A stretch of 9,303 nt of DNA from an uncultured Prevotella sp. (GCA_947304695.1 CAMZBS010000074.1:1-9303); one strand, 5' to 3'. Positions 1 to 5,813 are shown, counted from the first letter of the stretch. The notes: generated from the letters alone by a model not told the origin. Translations and numbers: made by a program.

Positions 1-2
1 TT

Positions 3-164
3 GGTGGCCACATCACAGCACTTGATATAGCCATTGAGGCAGAGCCAGGCGAATACGCATTCATTATACGCGACCCTGAAGTTGAAGAATTTTTTAAAGA
101 GGATAATCAAGACTTCGACATCTCAATCTTGGAACAAGGAGCATTTTTCTTTACCATCAAATAG
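3..164 (+). CDS. C-terminal end of an unrecognised protein (5' end outside window)
   Basis: The third forward frame is open from the window edge to a TAG at 162-164, giving 53 residues that begin GGHITALDIAIEAEPG and end ILEQGAFFFTIK. The other two forward frames stop within the first 30 bases. The tail is acidic and alternates charged and hydrophobic residues, as in a small alpha/beta domain, but I recognise no family motif and assign no function. Support for a real gene comes from the open frame to the edge and from the strong hairpin 25 bp after the stop. The stretch is visibly more AT-rich than the genes to its right. It converges with the efflux operon on the other strand. Confidence 0.6.
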   Translation, partial: GGHITALDIAIEAEPGEYAFIIRDPEVEEFFKEDNQDFDISILEQGAFFFTIK

Positions 165-189
165 ATGAAGAGTTAGATTTCAAAAGTTG

Positions 190-224
190 CAAATAGCCGT
201 TCACTGCTGGTGGACGGCTATTTG
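190..224 (+). terminator. Strong hairpin after the first gene, probable transcription terminator
   Basis: Fourteen consecutive pairs join 190-203 to 211-224 (CAAATAGCCGTTCA with TGGACGGCTATTTG, one G-U pair) around a 7-nt loop. It starts 25 bp after the stop codon. It is followed by TATATA rather than a T-run, so it is a non-classical intrinsic terminator or 3'-end stabiliser. Confidence 0.6.
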
Positions 225-284
225 TATATATGGCCATCTAAATGATGCAGAAGTATATTTATACTATGCAATTTATAAAATAGG

Positions 285-306
285 GGTGACAGGAAGGTGA
301 CAGAAA
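285..306. repeat. Two-copy tandem repeat, 11-bp unit
   Basis: GGTGACAGGAA is followed directly by GGTGACAGAAA (10 of 11 identical). It lies in the gene-free stretch 165-546. No function is evident; it could be a paired protein-binding site or a chance duplication. Confidence 0.5.
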
Positions 307-324
307 ACTTAACGGTAACGATAG

Positions 325-366
325 TATTTCCCCTTCAAATTCTCGAGAGAATTTGAAGGGGAAATA
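325..366. repeat. Near-perfect 42-bp inverted repeat
   Basis: Arms of 20 bp (325-344 and 347-366) are exact reverse complements around a 2-bp centre (GA). The inner part is AATTCTCGAGAGAATT and the outer part TTTCCCC/GGGGAAA. It sits between two converging transcription units, so it could fold in either transcript and act as a bidirectional terminator, although neither side has a T-run. A dyad operator or a short mobile repeat is also possible. Confidence 0.7.
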
Positions 367-400
367 GCGTTTAAGTGATGGTAAAGTGGCATTTAACTCC

Positions 401-420
401 CAAATTCTCTCGAGAATTCA
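401..420. repeat. Second, inverted copy of the inverted-repeat core
   Basis: The 18 bases at 401-418 (CAAATTCTCTCGAGAATT) are the exact reverse complement of 338-355 in the preceding inverted repeat. The outer C/G-rich arms are not repeated here. So the stretch 165-546 holds two copies of one palindromic motif in opposite orientation. Confidence 0.65.
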
Positions 421-495
421 TTCGTAAGTCATTACCTTCCGACAGCTGAAACTCCACTTGGCAGTCTGACTACGCCGCTTGAAGCTACAATCAAC

Positions 496-525
496 AATGC
501 GCAAGCCTGAAATGCGCAAGCCTGA
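496..525. repeat. Exact two-copy tandem repeat, 15-bp unit
   Basis: AATGCGCAAGCCTGA occurs twice with no spacer (496-510, 511-525), 22 bp beyond the permease stop codon. It looks like a simple local duplication. I see no gene in 165-546 beyond this and the repeats listed above. Confidence 0.75.
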
Positions 526-546
526 ACGGTGCTTTGTCGTTTGTTT

Positions 547-1767
547 TTATTCGTGTCGGATGGCTTCGATGGGGTCCATGTTGGCGGCTTTCTGGGCGGG
601 GATGTAGCCGAAGAGAATGCCGATGAACACACAGACGAAGAAGGAAACATAGATGCTCCAGGCGGGCACGCTGCTGGGCATGTGGAACAATGGCACGATG
701 AGCTCGCTGGCACTGCACCCCACAAGGATGCCTATCAGGCCGCCCGTAACGGAGATGAGTACCGATTCTATCAGGAACTGTAGCGAGATGACGGGGCCTG
801 TGGCGCCCACGGCCATGCGCAGGCCAATCTCCTTGGTGCGCTCGGTGACGGACACCAGCATGATGTTCATGATGCCGATGCCTGCTACCAGGAGCGAGAA
901 GGCGGCGGCTACCACCAGAATGAGCGTCACGGTGTCCATGGTGGTCGACATGGTTTCCATCATCTCGGCCTGTGAGCGGATGGTGAAATCGTCGACGGCC
1001 TCACCCTTGAGCTTGTGGTTGTCGCGAAGAATCTGAGTGAGCTCCTCGATGGCGGCATCGCTCAGGTCTTCGGTCACGGCAGAGCAGACGATGCTGGAGA
1101 ACCAGGTCTGGGCGGCAATGCGCTTCATGACGGTGGTGTAGGGGGCTATCATCACGTTGTCCTGGTCCATACCCCAGTTGTTGTAGCCCTTAGACTTGAG
1201 CACGCCGATGATGGTCATGGGAATGGACTTGAAGCGCACGGTCTTGCCAATGGGGTCGACGTTGTCGCCAAACAGTTCCTTGACGACGGTTGTGCCCACC
1301 ACTACTTTCTTGGCTGCCTTCTTCACGTCTTCTTCGGTGAAGCACTCGCCTTCCTCAACGTCCCAGAGCTTGATGTCGAGATATTCGGTGCTTTCGCCGT
1401 AGAGCGATGTGGTGGTGTTGTTGTTGCCGTAGATGACCTGGCCGGAGGCGGTGACTTCGGGCGATACCTTTGTGACGAACTTCTTCTCGCGCATGATGCG
1501 CTCATAGTCGGCCATCTTCAGCGTCTGCATGGACGAGGGGTCCTGGCGCACACCGCCACGCATGTCGGCACCGGGGCGGATGGTCAGCAGGTTGGTGCCC
1601 ATGGTGGAGAGTTCCTTGCGGATGCTTTCCTTTGAGCCCTGGCCGATGGACATCATGATGATGACGGCGGCCACGCCGATGATGATGCCGAGCATGGACA
1701 GGAAGGAGCGCATCTTGTTGTTGGCTACGGCACGGAAGCTTACTTTGAAAAGATTGAGTATGTTCAT
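547..1767 (-). CDS. MacB/FtsX-type ABC transporter permease
   Basis: This 406-residue inner-membrane protein has the MacB layout. There is one membrane segment at about 22-40, then a large periplasmic domain (about 45-275, MacB_PCD type), then three C-terminal membrane segments (about 279-303, 328-351, 378-399) forming the FtsX domain. The loop VSVTERTKEIGLRMAVGA (about 306-323) after the second segment is characteristic of MacB-family permeases and contacts the ATPase. The C-terminus AANMDPIEAIRHE is also typical. E. coli MacB fuses ATPase and permease; here the ATPase is the separate upstream gene. Such systems export peptides, macrolides, lipids or virulence factors with an adaptor and a TolC-like channel; the substrate cannot be read from the sequence. 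The ATG at 1767 has the arm of a repeat ending 2 bp upstream, and that arm supplies the purine-rich GGGGGAGAG ahead of the start. It is the last gene of the operon. Confidence 0.93.
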   Translation of the reverse strand: MNILNLFKVSFRAVANNKMRSFLSMLGIIIGVAAVIIMMSIGQGSKESIRKELSTMGTNLLTIRPGADMRGGVRQDPSSMQTLKMADYERIMREKKFVTKVSPEVTASGQVIYGNNNTTTSLYGESTEYLDIKLWDVEEGECFTEEDVKKAAKKVVVGTTVVKELFGDNVDPIGKTVRFKSIPMTIIGVLKSKGYNNWGMDQDNVMIAPYTTVMKRIAAQTWFSSIVCSAVTEDLSDAAIEELTQILRDNHKLKGEAVDDFTIRSQAEMMETMSTTMDTVTLILVVAAAFSLLVAGIGIMNIMLVSVTERTKEIGLRMAVGATGPVISLQFLIESVLISVTGGLIGILVGCSASELIVPLFHMPSSVPAWSIYVSFFVCVFIGILFGYIPAQKAANMDPIEAIRHE

Positions 1768-1768
1768 A

Positions 1769-1803
1769 AGACTCTCCCCCTTCCCCTCCCTGTAAGGGAG
1801 GGG
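1769..1803 (-). repeat. Inverted-repeat arm, copy 1 (left arm of the short element)
   Basis: It reads AGACTCTCCCCC, then TT, then the stem CCCCTCCCT-GTA-AGGGAGGGG (9 bp, loop 1792-1794) on the forward strand. It matches the arm at 2648-2685 in order and orientation, with the outer part diverged at two positions (AGACTCTCCCCC against AGACCCACCCCC). On the transcribed minus strand it puts GGGGGAGAG just before the permease ATG and may act as its ribosome-binding region. Confidence 0.8.
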
Positions 1804-1857
1804 CGTAATTAGTGGGGGGTTATTTGTTTGTTATACATTTCATTTTATTACATTTCA

Positions 1858-1894
1858 CTCCCCTCCCTTTAGGGAGGGGTCAGGGGGTGGGTCT
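1858..1894 (+). repeat. Inverted-repeat arm, copy 2 (right arm of the short element)
   Basis: It reads CT, then CCCCTCCCT-TT-AGGGAGGGG (stem 1860-1868/1871-1879), then TCA, then GGGGGTGGGTCT. It has the same orientation as the arm at 3118-3154 and is inverted relative to 1769-1803. It abuts the ATPase stop codon. The G-rich half (1872-1891) has four G-runs with short loops, a G-quadruplex-capable pattern on the forward strand. Confidence 0.85.
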
Positions 1895-2725
1895 TTAGTC
1901 GTCCTGCGGCACTGGCAGTGCGGCCAGGGCTTCGGCAGCCGACTTGATGTTGGTGTTGACGGTGTCCTCGCGAATCTTGCCGTCGCGCAGGTTGATGTTG
2001 CGGCTGGCATATTCGGCTATCTCGGGGTTGTGGGTCACGAAGATGATGGTGTGGCCCTTGCGGTGGAGCTCCTGGAACAAGACCAGCATCTCAAACGAGG
2101 TGCGTGTGTCGAGGTTGCCCGTGGCCTCGTCGGCAAGGAGCACGGCGGGATTGTTCACCAGCGCGCGGGCAATGGCCACGCGCTGCATCTGTCCGCCCGA
2201 CATCTGGTTGCTCTTATGGTCCAGGCGGTCGCCCAGACCCACGGCCTGCAGGGCTTTCACGGCTGCCTCGCGCCGCTCGCTGGCACTGTACTTGGTGTTG
2301 TACATGAGCGGCAGCTCAACGTTTTCTACGGCTGTGGTCTTGGCCAGCAGGTTGTAGTTCTGGAACACGAAGCCTATCTTCTGGTTCCTGAGGTGGGCAC
2401 GCTGTGTCTTCGACATGGTGCGCACGGAGATGCCGTCGAGGAAATATTCGCCGCTGGTGGGGGTGTCGAGGCATCCCAGCTGGTTGAGCAGGGTGGATTT
2501 GCCCGAACCTGACGTGCCCTGAATGGTGACGAACTCGCCTTCGTAGATCTTGAACGAAACGCCCCGCAGGGCTTTCACCGTTTCGGAGCCCACCTGGAAA
2601 TAGCGCTTCACGTTCTGCAGTTCGATGACAACCCGCGACCCACCAGCAGACCCACCCCCGTTCCCCTCCCTGGGAGGGAGGGGAGAGGTTGGCTTTGCTG
2701 TTATGTTTTCGTTTGATTTATTCAT
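1895..2725 (-). CDS. MacB/LolD-type ABC transporter ATP-binding subunit
   Basis: This 276-residue ATPase drives the efflux pump together with the downstream permease. All nucleotide-binding motifs are present in order: Walker A GTSGSGKST (70-78), Q-loop FQNYN (Q122), signature MSGGQMQR (165-172), Walker B VLLADE (185-190), D-loop GNLD, and switch histidine THN (H222). The family core starts at about residue 32 (RVVIELQNVKRYF). The 30 residues before it are unusual: residues 14-26 (SPLPPREGNGGGS) are the translation of a repeat arm at 2648-2685. I keep the ATG at 2725 because no in-frame ATG or TTG, and no GTG before the conserved NVKRYF, lies nearer the core. That ATG overlaps the stop of the DUF559 remnant by one base (TAATG), which would permit translational coupling. 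A Bacteroidetes leader of this kind looks acquired, not ancestral. Confidence 0.93.
   Translation of the reverse strand: MNKSNENITAKPTSPLPPREGNGGGSAGGSRVVIELQNVKRYFQVGSETVKALRGVSFKIYEGEFVTIQGTSGSGKSTLLNQLGCLDTPTSGEYFLDGISVRTMSKTQRAHLRNQKIGFVFQNYNLLAKTTAVENVELPLMYNTKYSASERREAAVKALQAVGLGDRLDHKSNQMSGGQMQRVAIARALVNNPAVLLADEATGNLDTRTSFEMLVLFQELHRKGHTIIFVTHNPEIAEYASRNINLRDGKIREDTVNTNIKSAAEALAALPVPQDD
2648..2685 (-). repeat. Inverted-repeat arm, copy 3 (left arm of the DUF559 element), inside the ATPase frame
   Basis: It reads AGACCCACCCCC, GTT, then the stem CCCCTCCCT-GGG-AGGGAGGGG (2663-2671/2675-2683) and AG. Compared with the reverse complement of 3118-3154 it is identical except for the 2-3 nt between the outer and inner parts. 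It is translated as part of the ATPase N-terminus. On the mRNA strand the complement of 2651-2670 carries four G-runs close to the ATPase start. Confidence 0.9.
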
Positions 2726-3094
2726 TATTGTCTGTTGAAATAGTTTTTTATTTGTTCTATAACGTTTTCAGTGTCATAAAGGACTTCTTCATTGGTGAAG
2801 CGGATGATGTAGTATCCCTTTTTTCCAGATTCTGCTCTCTTTGCAAATCATCTTCTTGTTGGCGAGGTTCTGAATGATATCCTCCGTCGACCTCTATCAC
2901 AAGTCCTCCCTGACGAGACACGAAATCTACAATATAGTCGCCAATCACGTGCTGTCGCAGAAACTTTACCCCTAATGCATTATTGTGCAGACAATCCCAT
3001 AGTATAGTTTCTGCCGTTGTTGCATTCTTACGGTTCTCCCGTGCAATGCTTTCAGCAATCCGTATCTGTCCGGCGAGGCTGTCTTATATCCCAT
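2725..3094 (-). pseudogene. DUF559 (Vsr-like) endonuclease-domain protein, two frameshifts
   Basis: Conceptual translation across three frames rebuilds one protein of about 123 residues, the usual size of this family. It starts MGYKTASPDRYGLLK (ATG 3092-3094). It continues in a second frame as ARENRKNATTAETILWD, then GVKFLRQHVIGDYIVDF and the catalytic-type VIEVDGGYHSE. In a third frame it ends GYYIIRFTNEEVLYD...NYFNRQ with TAA at 2725-2727. Break 1 is near 3041-3049, where one base appears lost. Break 2 is in an A-run (minus strand; T-run 2819-2824) that has six bases where seven would keep frame. Known family members have a PD-(D/E)XK/Vsr-like fold; their role is unclear. The gene lies between inverted repeat arms inside the efflux operon. 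As read, translation from the ATG gives only 40 residues, so it is probably dead unless the breaks are sequencing errors. Confidence 0.85.
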
Positions 3095-3117
3095 TTCTAT
3101 TGAGATTTGTCTAAATA

Positions 3118-3154
3118 CTCCCCTCCCTCCCAGGGAGGGGCTGGGGGTGGGTCT
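3118..3154 (+). repeat. Inverted-repeat arm, copy 4 (right arm of the DUF559 element)
   Basis: It reads CT, then CCCCTCCCT-CCC-AGGGAGGGG (3120-3128/3132-3140), CT, then GGGGGTGGGTCT. It begins 4 bp after the adaptor stop codon in the direction of transcription. The forward strand at 3133-3151 has four G-runs with loops of 1, 2 and 1 nt, a strong G-quadruplex pattern. In the operon mRNA the stem would form a hairpin directly after the adaptor gene, without a following U-run. Confidence 0.9.
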
Positions 3155-3158
3155 TCTT

Positions 3159-4346
3159 CTACTTCTTCTGCTGCTGCTTGTTGTTGGCCCTTGGCCTGGG
3201 CATGAAGGGGTTCTGTGCCTGCTGCTCCTGGGGCATGTCGCCCTGGTTGATGCTGAAGTCGGTGAGCACCTCGGTGCCTTCGCCAATGCCGCTGACAATC
3301 TCGGTGAGCAGGCCGTTGGTGGTGCCCGTCTCTACCTTGTGGGCCTTGAAGACGTTGCCTTCCAGCGTCCAGACTTTCTGCGGAGCCTCTACGTCCTCAA
3401 TGGTCTGACCTTCGGAGATCAGGGCTTCGTTGGGCATGAAGCGCAGTGCCTTGGCGGGCACGGCGAGCACGTCGTTCTTCTCGAGGGTGAAGATGGTTAC
3501 GCTGGCGGTGAGTCCGGGCTTCAGCTTCAGGTCTTTGTTGGGGGCTGAGATCACGACCTCGTAGGTCACCACATTGCTTTCCGTGGTGGCCTGCTGGCGC
3601 ACCTGGGTGACGCTGCCCTCGAAGGAGTCTTCGGGGAAGGCATCGACGGTGAACTTGACGCGCTGTCCCTCCTTCACGCCGCCGATGTCGGCCTCGTCGA
3701 TGTCGGCAATCACACGCATGTCGGTCAGGTCCTGGGCAATGGTGAAGAGCTCAGGGGTGTTGAACGAGGCTGCCACCGTCTGTCCTTCCTCTACTGCCTT
3801 TGAGAGTACGACGCCGTCGATGGGGCTGGTGATGGTGGCATAGCCCAGGTTGGTCTGGGCGCGCTGCACGCTTTCCTTGGCCGAAGCCACCTGCTCCTTG
3901 GCCTGCAGGTAGCTGAGGCGTGCGCTCTCAAACTCGTCGGCACTGACCAGTCCCTTGTCGTAGAGCGTCTGATAGCGGTTGAAATTGGCCTGCTGATAGT
4001 TCAGTGAGCTTTGGGCACTGGCCAGGTTGGCTTTCTGCGCGTTCAGCTCGCTGGTCAGGTTGGTCCTGTCCAGTTCGGCAATGACCTGTCCTTTCCTGAC
4101 CACTGAGTTGTAGTCGACATAGAGCTTGGCCACGATGCCCGACACCTGGGTGCCCACGGTGACCGAGGTGACTGGCTCGATGGTGCCTGTGGCCGTGATG
4201 GAGTTCTGAATGTTGGTACGCTCCACCTGTGCGGTAGAGAACTGCACTTTCTCTTCTTTCTTTCCGCCTGGCAGCAGGAGGAATGCAACAATGGCCACCA
4301 GAACAGCGATGCCCACGATGGTCCATAACTTCTTATGATTCTTCAT
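3159..4346 (-). CDS. MacA-like periplasmic adaptor (RND/HlyD membrane-fusion family)
   Basis: This 395-residue adaptor links the inner-membrane ABC permease to the outer-membrane channel. It has a short basic N-terminus and one membrane anchor (about 7-26). The first lipoyl half is about 57-95 (VGTQVSGIVAKLYVDYNSVV then VRKGQVIAELD), followed by a long alpha-hairpin rich in A, Q, S and E (about 96-166). The second lipoyl half is about 170-191 (ATITSPIDGVVLSKAVEEGQ), then a beta-barrel (about 205-290) and a membrane-proximal domain (about 295-375). The tail is Q/N/K-rich, with MPQEQQAQNPFMPRPR. There is no lipobox, so it is anchored by the helix. The gene starts 30 bp after the TolC-like gene stops and is followed by the inverted-repeat unit. 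MacA versus another adaptor of the family is judged from the neighbouring MacB-type genes. Confidence 0.92.
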   Translation of the reverse strand: MKNHKKLWTIVGIAVLVAIVAFLLLPGGKKEEKVQFSTAQVERTNIQNSITATGTIEPVTSVTVGTQVSGIVAKLYVDYNSVVRKGQVIAELDRTNLTSELNAQKANLASAQSSLNYQQANFNRYQTLYDKGLVSADEFESARLSYLQAKEQVASAKESVQRAQTNLGYATITSPIDGVVLSKAVEEGQTVAASFNTPELFTIAQDLTDMRVIADIDEADIGGVKEGQRVKFTVDAFPEDSFEGSVTQVRQQATTESNVVTYEVVISAPNKDLKLKPGLTASVTIFTLEKNDVLAVPAKALRFMPNEALISEGQTIEDVEAPQKVWTLEGNVFKAHKVETGTTNGLLTEIVSGIGEGTEVLTDFSINQGDMPQEQQAQNPFMPRPRANNKQQQKK

Positions 4347-4376
4347 GACTTATTGTTTTTGCGCGTTATTATTCCG

Positions 4377-5705
4377 TTAAATCGTTTTCCCACCATAGAA
4401 CTTCAGCATCTGCTGGGCCAGGATGGTGAGGTACTTGCTTTGCAGCTTGCTTTGCTGGGCTACGAGCAGACGGTCCTTGCCTGCCATGAGTTCCACGATG
4501 TTCTTCAGTCCCAGGCGGAACTGTTCTGAGAGCAGGTCGTAGCTCTCCTGTTCGCTCTTCTCCGTGAGAACGGCAGCAAGATACTTCTGCTGGTTGGTCA
4601 CGGCGTCGAGCCAGTAGTTCTCAATGGTCTGATAGAGCTGTTTATGCTGGTCCTGCAGGTCGAGCAAAGCCTGCTCGCGCCTGATGCGAGCCTTGTTCAC
4701 GTTGGTCTTTGTCTGTCGGCCGTCGAAGATGGGGACGCTTACTGACACACCGGCCGATGCATCGAAGTTGGTCTTGAGCTGTGTGCCGAATCCGTTGCCA
4801 GACAGCGAGTTGGTGTTGGTGCCCACACCGCCCGTAAGGTTCACCGTGGGCAACGCCCCGGCCTTGGCATTCTTGATGCTCAGCTCACTGCTTTCCACGG
4901 CAATGTTGCTGTTTTTTATCTCCGGACGTTGCAGCAGGGCCTGATTGTAGACGTCGGAGAGCGACGGTATCTCGCCGAGTACCATGTCGTCGGTGGTGGG
5001 AGGCACCACAATGTCGAAGTCGGTTGTCTGGTCGAGTTCGAGCAGTTGCTTCAGCTGTAGCTTGTTTTTGGAAATGTTTGCCCGCGACTCTACAATGTTG
5101 TATTCGTCTGAAGCACGCTGTGCCGACAGCTGGGCTACGTCGGCACGCGACATCTTGCCCACTTCGAGCATTTCCTGTCCGCGCTCCTCGTTCTTCTTGC
5201 TGGTCTCCAGGCTTTGCTCGCTCACTTTCACGGCTTCGGTGAGGTACAGGATCTGTACGTAGAGCTGGGCAATCTGCTCAATAATGTTGTTGGCAGTGAC
5301 CTCGGCCTGCAGTTCTGCCTGTTCGGCGGTCAGCTTGTTCTGCTTCAGCGTGTTGTAGTTGCGGTTGCCGTTCCACACCGTCCACTGGGCGTTCACACCG
5401 TAGCTGCCGTTATAGTAGGTCTTGTCTATCTTGGTGTTCACTGTGCCGTTGGTCACGGTGGTCATGCCGGCATCCTTCCATGGCTGGTAGCCCAGGCTGT
5501 GGTTGGTCGACGCACTCACTGTGGGCAGCAGTGCGCCTTTGGCACCTTTCACGTCTTCCTGCGCCGACTTGTTTTCCAGTCGGGCTTTCTGCAGTGTGAT
5601 GTTGTTCTTCATGGCATGGTCAATGCACTGTTGTATCGTCCATTGGGCCCATGCTCCAGAGGAAAGGAACAGCATGGCTGCGGTTAATAATACTTCTTTC
5701 TTCAT
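4377..5705 (-). CDS. TolC-family outer-membrane efflux protein
   Basis: This protein of about 442 residues forms the outer-membrane channel and periplasmic tunnel of the pump. I chose the ATG at 5705 (MKKEVLLTAAMLFLSSGAWA, then Q) because it gives a clean signal peptide with an A-x-A cleavage site. An in-frame ATG at 5732 would only add nine polar residues ahead of it and would lie upstream of, or on, the likely transcription start. The mature protein begins WTIQQCIDHAMKNNITLQKA, the typical first helix of the family. It has two outer-membrane-efflux repeats: long A/Q/E-rich helices such as TAEQAELQAEVTANNIIEQI, and GVSVSVPIFDGRQTKTNVNK near the start of the last part. It is the first gene of the operon, with a Bacteroidetes-type -7 box 25 bp upstream. 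Confidence 0.93.
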   Translation of the reverse strand: MKKEVLLTAAMLFLSSGAWAQWTIQQCIDHAMKNNITLQKARLENKSAQEDVKGAKGALLPTVSASTNHSLGYQPWKDAGMTTVTNGTVNTKIDKTYYNGSYGVNAQWTVWNGNRNYNTLKQNKLTAEQAELQAEVTANNIIEQIAQLYVQILYLTEAVKVSEQSLETSKKNEERGQEMLEVGKMSRADVAQLSAQRASDEYNIVESRANISKNKLQLKQLLELDQTTDFDIVVPPTTDDMVLGEIPSLSDVYNQALLQRPEIKNSNIAVESSELSIKNAKAGALPTVNLTGGVGTNTNSLSGNGFGTQLKTNFDASAGVSVSVPIFDGRQTKTNVNKARIRREQALLDLQDQHKQLYQTIENYWLDAVTNQQKYLAAVLTEKSEQESYDLLSEQFRLGLKNIVELMAGKDRLLVAQQSKLQSKYLTILAQQMLKFYGGKTI

Positions 5706-5729
5706 TTCGGTTTCATGATTATCACGATG

Positions 5730-5737
5730 CAAAAGTA
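5730..5737 (-). promoter_or_regulatory. Probable -7 box of the efflux operon
   Basis: On the minus strand TACTTTTG matches the Bacteroidetes -7 consensus TAnnTTTG, 24 bp before the chosen TolC-like start. No good TTTG lies at the -33 distance (the nearest is a degenerate TTTC), so the promoter may be weak or may need an activator. It sits downstream of the tRNA terminator, which supports independent transcription of the operon. Confidence 0.55.
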
Positions 5738-5813
5738 AAAAGAAAAAACGAAACGAGTGAATACATTAAGTGTTTTTTAGTTCTTTTTGGGGTATTATTC
5801 AGATAGGTGCAAC

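Larger units (their letters stand above)
1769..1894. mobile_element. Short MITE-like element with inverted terminal arms, no gene
   Basis: The whole ATPase/permease junction is filled by two arms pointing inward, AGACTCTCCCCC at the left and the complement of GGGGGTGGGTCT at the right. They enclose about 54 bp of AT-rich sequence (1804-1857) with no credible reading frame. The arms match those around the DUF559 remnant at 2648-3154, so this looks like a deleted derivative of the same element. It ends directly against the ATPase stop codon (1895) and 2 bp from the permease start. No target-site duplication is visible, so mobility is inference. A locally duplicated structured spacer is the alternative. 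Confidence 0.5.
2648..3154. mobile_element. 507-bp inverted-repeat-flanked unit carrying a broken DUF559 gene
   Basis: Both ends read inward as AGACCCACCCCC followed by the same GC-rich hairpin. Between them lies one gene-like sequence, a frameshifted DUF559 endonuclease on the minus strand (2725-3094), plus short AT-rich spacers. The right end lies 4 bp from the adaptor stop codon. The left end runs into the ATPase gene and has replaced its original start region. The terminal-arm, single-gene, terminal-arm design resembles a small mobile element, but DUF559 is not a known transposase and I see no target-site duplication. It may move by host recombination, by an unrecognised role of the nuclease, or not at all. 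Confidence 0.5.

Noticed and set aside
1015..1635. Long forward-strand open frame (206 codons) opposite the permease
   Set aside because: It is antisense to a gene with clear MacB motifs and shows composition of a complement strand (runs of G, V, H, D, L) and no family motif.
2810..2830. Programmed -1 frameshift in DUF559 as in insertion-sequence transposases
   Set aside because: The A6G run is not in the phase of the classical A-AAA-AAG signal, no downstream stimulator is obvious, and a second unrelated frameshift upstream would still stop translation after 40 residues.
2757..2948. Short intact gene starting at the GTG at 2948
   Set aside because: The family sequence continues upstream in the same frame to about 3050 (ARENRKNATTAETILWD), and the C-terminus after the A-run is out of frame. 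It is the middle piece of the broken DUF559 gene.
1769..3154. CRISPR array
   Set aside because: The four repeats are in alternating orientation, separated by whole genes, and have no regular spacers or cas genes.
2972..3298. Minus-strand frame of 108 codons running from the adaptor end through the repeat arm into the DUF559 N-terminus
   Set aside because: Its first half is an out-of-frame read of the adaptor gene and the repeat; only the part from 3094 matches DUF559. I use the ATG at 3094 as the gene's start.
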